Assembly: GCA_016284575.1 (NCBI GenBank)
Contig: JAEEPD010000036.1
Span: 1 to 12,080, forward strand
Source: Bacillota bacterium
Lineage (GTDB): Bacteria > Bacillota > Clostridia > Peptostreptococcales > Anaerovoracaceae
Direction of reading: 5' to 3'
Length of the DNA stretch: 12,080 nucleotides
Shown here: positions 7,373 to 12,080 of the stretch, one piece after another
Layout of the letters: every line of letters starts with the position of its first letter
Position numbering within the stretch: position 1 is the first letter of the stretch
Made by a program: the position numbers and the translations under genes
The notes under the pieces: generated by a model
What the model saw: the letters and a program-made list of their open reading frames with translations, nothing else
The model's database searches: none
What the model was told of the DNA's origin: nothing

Positions 7373-9424
7373 ATGATAAAGAGGGAAATCATTTTCGATT
7401 CGAGGAACGAATACTATAAGAGTCCTGTCGGAGCCACAGTGTCCGGGCAGGAGATAAGCTACAGGATAAAGATCAACGCATCACTGGATCCACACGACGT
7501 GGATCTGGTGGTGCTCTATGACGCCAACAAGAGCTTCGGCTACTACCGCATGAACTTTGGCGGCGAGGAAGAGCTCCCCGAGAGCCAGATGCCCGGCGGG
7601 GTCAAGACCTACAGGACATTTGAGCTTACCATGCCCATATGGGACAGGGGGCTCTATTTTTACTGGTTTGAATTCAGCACGGTCTTCGGAAGACTGCAGG
7701 CAAGAAGGTCCGGTCCGGACAATAAACCTGTGATCGCAGGCCCGGAGCAGGCTCCCTGGCAGCAGACAGTCTACAAGAGAGACTATCTGGTGCCTGAATG
7801 GATAAAGGGAGGGACCTTTTACCACATTTTTGTGGACCGCTTCTGCCGCGGAAAGGAAGAGCGAGTCCGGATGGCGGGAAAGATCCTCAGAGACGACTGG
7901 GGCGGCCTGCCCGAATACAGGCCGGATGAGAACGGCATAGTGCAGAACAACGATTTCTTCGGAGGAGACCTGAGGGGCGTCATCAATAAGCTCCCCTACA
8001 TTGAATCCCTGGGCGTCAGCTGCATCTACCTCTCCCCCATCTTCGAGGCCTATTCCAACCACAAGTACGACACCGCCGATTACTTCAAGATAGACCCCAT
8101 GTTCGGCACCCTGGAGGATTTCCGGGAGCTGTGCTCCGAGGCGAAGAAGCGCGGCATGGCGGTGATACTGGACGGAGTCTTCTCCCACACGGGCTCCGAC
8201 TCCAGATACTTCGACAAGCTTGGGCACTATGGCGGCATCGGAGCCTACAAAAACCCGGACTCCATATACCGCAGCTGGTACTATTTCAGGCCCGATGAGA
8301 CCTACGAAAGCTGGTGGGGCATAGACACCCTGCCCCGCATCAACAAGTTCAACGAGGACTACATAAACTTCATCTGCGGCCGGGACGGCGTGGCCCGCTA
8401 CTGGATACGCCAGGGGGCCAGCGGCTGGAGGCTGGATGTGGCTGACGAGCTGCCCAATTACTTCATCGACAGGCTCTGTGAGGCTGTCAAGGAGGAAAAG
8501 CTTAACGCCATAGTCATAGGCGAGGTCTGGGACGACGCTTCCACCAAGATATCCTACGATGAACGCAAGAACTACTTCCAGGGCAACAGGCTGGATTCGG
8601 TCATGAACTACCCCCTGAAGGTGGCTCTGATAGACTATTTCTGCACAGGAAACGCCGAAAAGCTGGCCCATGCGGTGGAGACCATATGCGAAAACTACCC
8701 AAAGGACGTGGTGGACTGCCTTATGAACAACATCGGAAGCCACGACACCATGAGGATACTCACAGTGCTGGGGACTAAGCATCCTGCAGAGGACCTGCCC
8801 AAGGACTACATGGCGGTGAACAGGCTGACCCCCGAGGGGCTGGCAGAGGCCAGAAGGCTGCTTATGAGAGCCTGCGTGCTTCACGCAACCCTGCCCGGTG
8901 TACCCTGCATCTACTACGGCGACGAGATAGGCATGAAATACACGACTGGACTGAGCAGCAAGGAAGGCTCGGGCCGCCGTGCCGGTTCTCGCACACCCAT
9001 GCAGTGGAGCCATAGCCTGAACGCCGGATTCTCGTCATGTGACCCCAGCAAGCTTTATCTGCCTGTTGATACCGAAGGCGGCAGTCTCACCGTCGAAGCA
9101 CAAGATAACGACACCAACTCGCTGCTCAACTTTACCAAGAGACTGCTGCTCCTGAGGCACAACCAGCCTGCCCTGGGTAATGACGGCGACTGGCAAATGC
9201 TTAGTGCGATTAATCGCCCTTATCCGTTCATCTATATGAGGGAAGCCAACGGCAAACGTCTGGTTGTTGCCATTAATCCCAGTGCCAAGAAAGTTAAGGC
9301 AACCATCCCCTGCCAACAGATCAATGGCAACCTCCTCATCAAGACAGGCGATGCATCCTACCACAAGGGCAAAAAGGAAGACAAGATCACATTGCATGGG
9401 TTCTCGGCTGCAGTCTTTGAGTGA
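7373..9424 (+). CDS. GH13 alpha-amylase/neopullulanase-type hydrolase, chimeric
   Basis: A cytoplasmic-looking glucan hydrolase without a signal peptide; it probably acts on glycogen or maltodextrins. Residues 1 to about 140 form a beta-sandwich domain like CBM34. The GH13 barrel starts at TFYHIFVDRF (about 148) and holds ILDGVFSHTG (Asp267), GWRLDVADE (nucleophile Asp355), VIGEVWDD (acid/base Glu384) and NNIGSHDT (Asp458). AGAGGA precedes the ATG, 15 bases after glgD. After IYYGDEIGM (513-521) the protein changes to TGLSSKEGSGRRAGSRTPMQW, typical of another GH13 group; Clostridia neopullulanases normally continue with a DPFNR...PWG type segment. By hand count, Ile is ATA in about 19 of 35 cases up to codon 522 and in 0 of 7 afterwards. 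The frame is intact, but I infer two parents: a Bacillota N-terminal part and a Bacteroidota C-terminal part. Confidence 0.85.
   Translation: MIKREIIFDSRNEYYKSPVGATVSGQEISYRIKINASLDPHDVDLVVLYDANKSFGYYRMNFGGEEELPESQMPGGVKTYRTFELTMPIWDRGLYFYWFEFSTVFGRLQARRSGPDNKPVIAGPEQAPWQQTVYKRDYLVPEWIKGGTFYHIFVDRFCRGKEERVRMAGKILRDDWGGLPEYRPDENGIVQNNDFFGGDLRGVINKLPYIESLGVSCIYLSPIFEAYSNHKYDTADYFKIDPMFGTLEDFRELCSEAKKRGMAVILDGVFSHTGSDSRYFDKLGHYGGIGAYKNPDSIYRSWYYFRPDETYESWWGIDTLPRINKFNEDYINFICGRDGVARYWIRQGASGWRLDVADELPNYFIDRLCEAVKEEKLNAIVIGEVWDDASTKISYDERKNYFQGNRLDSVMNYPLKVALIDYFCTGNAEKLAHAVETICENYPKDVVDCLMNNIGSHDTMRILTVLGTKHPAEDLPKDYMAVNRLTPEGLAEARRLLMRACVLHATLPGVPCIYYGDEIGMKYTTGLSSKEGSGRRAGSRTPMQWSHSLNAGFSSCDPSKLYLPVDTEGGSLTVEAQDNDTNSLLNFTKRLLLLRHNQPALGNDGDWQMLSAINRPYPFIYMREANGKRLVVAINPSAKKVKATIPCQQINGNLLIKTGDASYHKGKKEDKITLHGFSAAVFE
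8905..8960. other. Probable junction of two genomes (assembly chimera)
   Basis: The switch in subfamily signature, codon use and downstream gene content falls in or just after the bases coding CIYYGDEIGMKY. This motif is conserved across GH13 enzymes, and two unrelated genes could share a run of identical bases here. The last ATA isoleucine codon of the Bacillota style is at 8927. From 8941 the reading becomes Bacteroidota-like. The exact base cannot be fixed by eye. Confidence 0.75.
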
Positions 9425-9531
9425 TTTTTATGGAGTTTTGAACTATTTTTCAAAAGTTTTCTCCCGAAAAGAACTCCCATTTGCCACACTTTTGCTATCT
9501 TTGCCCACTAGCAAAGGACGTCTGCGCGGTC

Positions 9532-9562
9532 TTCTTGCAAGAAAAAATGCGGTTTTTCTTGC
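9532..9562. repeat. Short inverted repeats with TTCTTGC core
   Basis: GCAAGAAAAA (9537-9546) and TTTTTCTTGC (9553-9562) form a perfect 10-base stem around a 6-base loop. The left arm also belongs to a 12-base palindrome TTCTTGCAAGAA (9532-9543), so the core occurs three times. The right arm covers the -33 element of the proposed udk promoter. It may be an operator or a weak terminator for the amylase gene; it lacks the GC-rich stem plus T-run of a clear terminator. A shorter stem, CTTTGC/GCAAAG, lies just upstream at 9499-9516. Confidence 0.5.
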
Positions 9563-9589
9563 CATTGTGTTCGACTTACACTACCTTTG
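9559..9589 (+). promoter_or_regulatory. Bacteroidota-type promoter for udk-lptB
   Basis: TTG (9559-9561) followed by 20 bases and TACCTTTG (9582-9589) fits the Bacteroidota consensus TTTG-N19-21-TAnnTTTG. Transcription would begin a few bases downstream, leaving a leader of roughly 60 bases before udk. A second -7-like box, TATCTTTG at 9496-9503, has no -33 element at the right spacing. Apart from these sites and the repeats, the 9425-9657 gap shows no convincing coding sequence. Confidence 0.55.
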
Positions 9590-9657
9590 TATGTTTGAAT
9601 TGTGGCGAAGGACCGCAATGCGACATTTTCAATGATCTCTAAAATCAAGTTAATATT

Positions 9658-10281
9658 ATGATTATCATCGGTATTGCCGGCGGTACCGGCTCTGGAAAAA
9701 CAACAGTAGTGCGCAAGATCATGGAACGCCTTCCCGAGGGCGAAGTGGGAGTGATTTCACAAGATTCCTATTACAAGGACTCGAGTCATGTTCCCGTTGA
9801 GGAGCGCCAGAACATCAACTTTGACGAACCTGCCGCTTTTGACTGGAATCTGCTGCTGGAACATGTCAAGATGTTAAAGAGAGGGGAATCCATCGAGATG
9901 CCCACCTATAGCTATCTGACCTGCTCACGCCAGAAGGAGACCGTTCCCATGGGGCCGCATGACGTAGTGCTCATTGAGGGCATCATGGCACTGAGCGACG
10001 CCCGCCTGCGCAAAATGATGGATATCAAGGTGTTTGTCGATGCCGATGGTGACGACCGCCTGATACGTGTCATCTCACGTGACTGCATCGAGCGCGGCCG
10101 CACAGCACAAGCCGTAATTGACCGCTACCAGAAAGTGCTCAAACCCATGCACCAGCTGCACATCGAGCCGACCAAGAAGTTTGCCAACATCATCATCCCC
10201 GAGGGCGGCAACAACGAGGTCGCCATCAACCTGATAACCGACTATATCAAGGGGCGCCTGACTACCAACAAGAAGAAATGA
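9658..10281 (+). CDS. udk: Uridine kinase
   Basis: Udk phosphorylates uridine and cytidine to UMP and CMP in pyrimidine salvage, in the cytoplasm. It has 207 residues, the normal length. The P-loop is GGTGSGKT (residues 8-15). Further family motifs are SQDSYYKD, NFDEPAAFDW, PTYSYLTCSR, VLIEGIMAL, FVDADGDDRLIRVISRD and IIIPEGGNNEVAINLI. No Shine-Dalgarno sequence precedes the ATG, as is usual in Bacteroidota. By hand count only 1 of 14 Arg codons is AGA/AGG and 2 of 22 Ile codons are ATA, in sharp contrast to the glg genes. The stop overlaps the lptB start by ATGA. Confidence 0.95.
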   Translation: MIIIGIAGGTGSGKTTVVRKIMERLPEGEVGVISQDSYYKDSSHVPVEERQNINFDEPAAFDWNLLLEHVKMLKRGESIEMPTYSYLTCSRQKETVPMGPHDVVLIEGIMALSDARLRKMMDIKVFVDADGDDRLIRVISRDCIERGRTAQAVIDRYQKVLKPMHQLHIEPTKKFANIIIPEGGNNEVAINLITDYIKGRLTTNKKK

Positions 10282-11132
10282 AACTGCCCTGGCAACACAA
10301 AGGCCAGCCCGCCAACGGCGACCCATCGGCTCCCGTCAAGCGTAACGACAAGGAGACGGCGGCGCAACTGAACGCCTCGGGCGAAGCGGGCACGCTCGTG
10401 TTGAGCACCGACAATCTGGTGAAGAAATATCGCCAGCGCACGGTGGTCAACCACGTTTCCATCAATGTGCATCAGGGCGAGATCGTCGGTCTGCTGGGTC
10501 CCAACGGTGCCGGCAAGACGACAACATTCTACATGACGACGGGTCTGGTGACGCCCAACGAGGGACGCGTGTTCCTCAACGATGTTGACATCACTACCCT
10601 ACCCGTTTACAAGCGCGCCCAACTGGGTATCGGTTACCTGCCACAGGAGGCATCGGTGTTCCGAACCCTTAGCGTGGAGGACAACATCCGCACCGTTCTC
10701 GAGATGACCAATCTCACGCCGGCAGAACAGAAAGACCGCCTGGAACAATTGATCAGCGAATTCCACCTGCAGAAGGTGCGCAAGAACCTGGGTAACCGAC
10801 TATCGGGTGGCGAACGTCGCCGCACCGAGATTGCCCGAGGACTGGCTATCAACCCGCGCTTTATCATGCTTGACGAACCCTTTGCCGGTGTCGATCCCAT
10901 TGCTGTGGAGGACATCCAAAGCATCGTCTATAGCCTCAAGAGCAAGAACATCGGTATCCTCATCACCGACCACAACGCCCCCGAGACGCTGAGCATCACC
11001 GACAGGGCCTACCTGCTGTTTGAGGGCAAGATCCTGTTCCAAGGCACCAGCGAGGAATTGGCCGAGAACCCGACCGTGCGCGACAAGTACCTGGGCCACA
11101 ATTTCATCTTCAGGAGGAAGCACTTTGATTAA
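10278..11132 (+). CDS. lptB: LPS export ABC transporter ATP-binding protein
   Basis: LptB is the cytoplasmic ATPase of the LptB2FG complex that extracts lipopolysaccharide from the inner membrane for transport to the outer membrane. Walker A GPNGAGKT lies at residues 74-81, the Q-loop Gln at 123, the signature LSGGE at 175-179, Walker B FIMLDE at 195-200 and the H-loop His at 232. GYLPQEASVF and DPIAVEDIQ are typical of LptB rather than other ABC ATPases. The 284-residue reading has about 40 extra hydrophilic N-terminal residues. A GTG at 10398 would give 244 residues, the common LptB size. I keep the ATG at 10278 because its ATGA overlap with udk suggests coupled translation. No Shine-Dalgarno site is seen. 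Confidence 0.92.
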   Translation: MKLPWQHKGQPANGDPSAPVKRNDKETAAQLNASGEAGTLVLSTDNLVKKYRQRTVVNHVSINVHQGEIVGLLGPNGAGKTTTFYMTTGLVTPNEGRVFLNDVDITTLPVYKRAQLGIGYLPQEASVFRTLSVEDNIRTVLEMTNLTPAEQKDRLEQLISEFHLQKVRKNLGNRLSGGERRRTEIARGLAINPRFIMLDEPFAGVDPIAVEDIQSIVYSLKSKNIGILITDHNAPETLSITDRAYLLFEGKILFQGTSEELAENPTVRDKYLGHNFIFRRKHFD

Positions 11133-11142
11133 ACTCACACCC

Positions 11143-11163
11143 TTACGAGCTAGCAGCTCGTAA
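11143..11163. repeat. Perfect 9-base hairpin after lptB
   Basis: TTACGAGCT (11143-11151) and AGCTCGTAA (11155-11163) pair perfectly around a 3-base AGC loop, beginning 11 bases after the lptB stop. No T-run follows, so it is not a terminator on its own. It may stabilise the 3' end of the udk-lptB transcript together with the terminator 13 bases further on. Confidence 0.6.
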
Positions 11164-11175
11164 TACTACAACAGA

Positions 11176-11202
11176 ACAGTCGCTCAAGGCGGCTGTTTTT
11201 TT
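11176..11202 (+). terminator. Rho-independent terminator of udk-lptB
   Basis: ACAGTCGC (11176-11183) pairs with GCGGCTGT (11189-11196), including one G-U pair, around the loop TCAAG. A run of seven T (11196-11202) follows directly. This is the expected shape and position for ending the udk-lptB transcript. Confidence 0.8.
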
Positions 11203-11260
11203 GTTTCTCATTCTGCTGATTCTGATAAGATTATTCCATTTATTTTTTTCTTCAATTTAA

Positions 11261-11291
11261 TTGCTATTTTACACATTATTTAGTAAATTTG
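11261..11291 (+). promoter_or_regulatory. Bacteroidota-type promoter for the secreted protein gene
   Basis: TTG (11261-11263), a 20-base spacer and TAAATTTG (11284-11291) match the Bacteroidota -33/-7 consensus closely. Transcription would start near 11297, leaving an AT-rich leader of about 120 bases before the ATG at 11418. The rest of the 11203-11417 gap is very AT-rich and shows no other gene. Confidence 0.65.
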
Positions 11292-11301
11292 CGGCAATTT
11301 A

Positions 11302-11320
11302 TACTTGATTACTACTTGAT
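11302..11320 (+). repeat. Direct repeat TACTTGAT, 11-base period
   Basis: TACTTGAT occurs at 11302-11309 and again at 11313-11320, one helical turn apart, just downstream of the predicted transcription start. TTGCGGC also appears twice nearby, at 11289-11295 and 11332-11338. The arrangement would suit binding by a tandem regulator, but chance is possible in such AT-rich DNA. Confidence 0.35.
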
Positions 11321-11417
11321 GTCGCATTATATTGCGGCTTGAATTGTCATTAATGTACTGTAAATCATATATTTATGCTTTATTATAACCATTTATTAAC
11401 CATTAAATTTTAAACAA

Positions 11418-12080
11418 ATGAAGTACTTTAAACTAAAATTTCTTTTAATCTTTGCGGCCCTTGCCATGGCGATACCGCCAGCCTGGGCCGGGACAGTTGT
11501 CGATGTCATAAATAGAGATGTCACTCTTTCGACACTTGGATCAATTGGCAATAGTACATGGGTAAATCCTTTCTCAGTAACATTAAATTCAGGTGCAGAG
11601 TACACTATACGCTCTATGGGCCTAAATGGCTTAGATAATCCTGCTCTTAACTGGAATGCGAATGGTTACCTTTATGCTACTAAATCTGGTGGAAAACTGA
11701 AGAGTGTTACCGTCTTTGGTGATGCTACAGCTACCAAGAATGTTGACATCTTTGCTTCAAACACGGCTTATTCAGCAGCACCTTCTGGCACGGCTGTTAA
11801 GACTCTCAGACTAAGTGATAATGGTACTACTTATGAATTTGAAGATGATTATACCTTCATCGCTATTAAGGGAAAGGCATCATCCACAAGGCCTTATTCT
11901 ATTACAATCGTATGGGAAACTAGTGGTGACACACCTACCAATCCTTGGATTAATGTAACTCCCGATCCTCTGAACATTGATGATGATGGTGGCGTCTTTA
12001 CTGTAAGTGCCGCCAACATGCCTGACGATGGTCTGGGTGTGAGTGTTGATAGTAGTTCGCCATCGAACGCATTCTCGTTC
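11418..12080 (+). CDS. Secreted surface-type protein, 3' end outside window
   Basis: The frame is open for 221 codons from the ATG at 11418 to the right edge. The first 24 residues are a clear Sec signal peptide: basic n-region MKYFKLK, hydrophobic core FLLIFAALAMAI and a PPAWA|G cleavage site after residue 24. There is no lipobox Cys. The mature part is rich in Ser, Thr, Asn and Gly and beta-strand-like. The stretch SVTLNSGAEYTI...YLYATKSGGKLKSVTVFG...VDIFASNTAYSAA...YTFIAIKGKAS...YSITIVWE resembles a sandwich domain common in large Prevotella and Muribaculaceae surface proteins. From about residue 175 (WINVTPDPLNIDDDGG) an Ig-like domain seems to begin. I do not recognise a specific function. 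Codons are AT-richer than in udk and lptB. There is no Shine-Dalgarno site, only an A/T-rich leader. Confidence 0.8.
   Translation, partial: MKYFKLKFLLIFAALAMAIPPAWAGTVVDVINRDVTLSTLGSIGNSTWVNPFSVTLNSGAEYTIRSMGLNGLDNPALNWNANGYLYATKSGGKLKSVTVFGDATATKNVDIFASNTAYSAAPSGTAVKTLRLSDNGTTYEFEDDYTFIAIKGKASSTRPYSITIVWETSGDTPTNPWINVTPDPLNIDDDGGVFTVSAANMPDDGLGVSVDSSSPSNAFSF

Noticed and set aside
7481..9013. A 510-codon open frame on the minus strand inside the amylase gene
   Set aside because: It is a shadow of the real gene: no family motif, biased residue content, and the plus strand carries an obvious GH13 enzyme.
9496..9503. TATCTTTG as the udk promoter -7 box
   Set aside because: The nearest TTTG is only 12 bases upstream, outside the normal 19-21 base spacing; the TACCTTTG box fits better.
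9264..9635. A 123-codon plus-strand frame running from the amylase tail into the gap
   Set aside because: It overlaps the amylase in another frame, crosses the inverted repeats and promoter, and has no domain signal.
1..12080. CRISPR, tRNA, rRNA, insertion sequence or defence system
   Set aside because: I saw no regular spaced repeats, tRNA-like cloverleaf, rRNA stretch, transposase or nuclease motif on either strand.

Overview
The window reads as two blocks from different kinds of bacteria, joined inside one open reading frame. Bases 1 to about 8,930 look like a low-GC Gram-positive anaerobe of the Clostridia type (Bacillota). The evidence is a glycogen operon with the paired glgC/glgD genes, strong Shine-Dalgarno sites before the genes, and heavy use of the codons ATA, AGA and AGG. 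Bases from about 8,950 to the end look like Bacteroidota (Prevotella or Muribaculaceae style). The evidence is promoters of the TTG-N20-TAnnTTTG type, starts without Shine-Dalgarno sites, CGN arginine codons with almost no ATA, and an lptB gene, which belongs to outer-membrane bacteria.

Left block: glgA (glycogen synthase) and glgP (glycogen phosphorylase, cut off by the window edge) are transcribed leftward as a pair. A 237-base divergent promoter region separates them from glgB, glgC, glgD and a GH13 amylase-family gene, which are transcribed rightward with overlaps or gaps of a few bases. Together these genes cover the glycogen cycle: GlgC (with GlgD as probable partner subunit) makes ADP-glucose, GlgA polymerises it, GlgB branches the chains, and GlgP plus the GH13 enzyme break the polymer down.

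Junction: the GH13 gene (7373-9424) begins as a Clostridia-type neopullulanase/alpha-amylase. After the conserved IYYGDEIGM motif near base 8,935 it continues as another GH13 type (KEGS...RTPMQW), with different codon use. The simplest reading is a chimeric assembly joined in a conserved amylase motif. A true recombination or transfer event is the less likely alternative.

Right block: the amylase tail is followed by a 233-base gap with a Bacteroidota-type promoter and short inverted repeats. Next come udk (uridine kinase) and lptB (LPS-transport ATPase), overlapping by ATGA, then a hairpin and a rho-independent terminator. A further Bacteroidota-type promoter precedes a secreted, AT-richer surface-type protein that runs off the right edge.

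I saw no tRNA, rRNA, CRISPR array or insertion sequence. Apart from the possible hybrid enzyme I found no convincing new system. The most important observation for a reader is the chimeric boundary.
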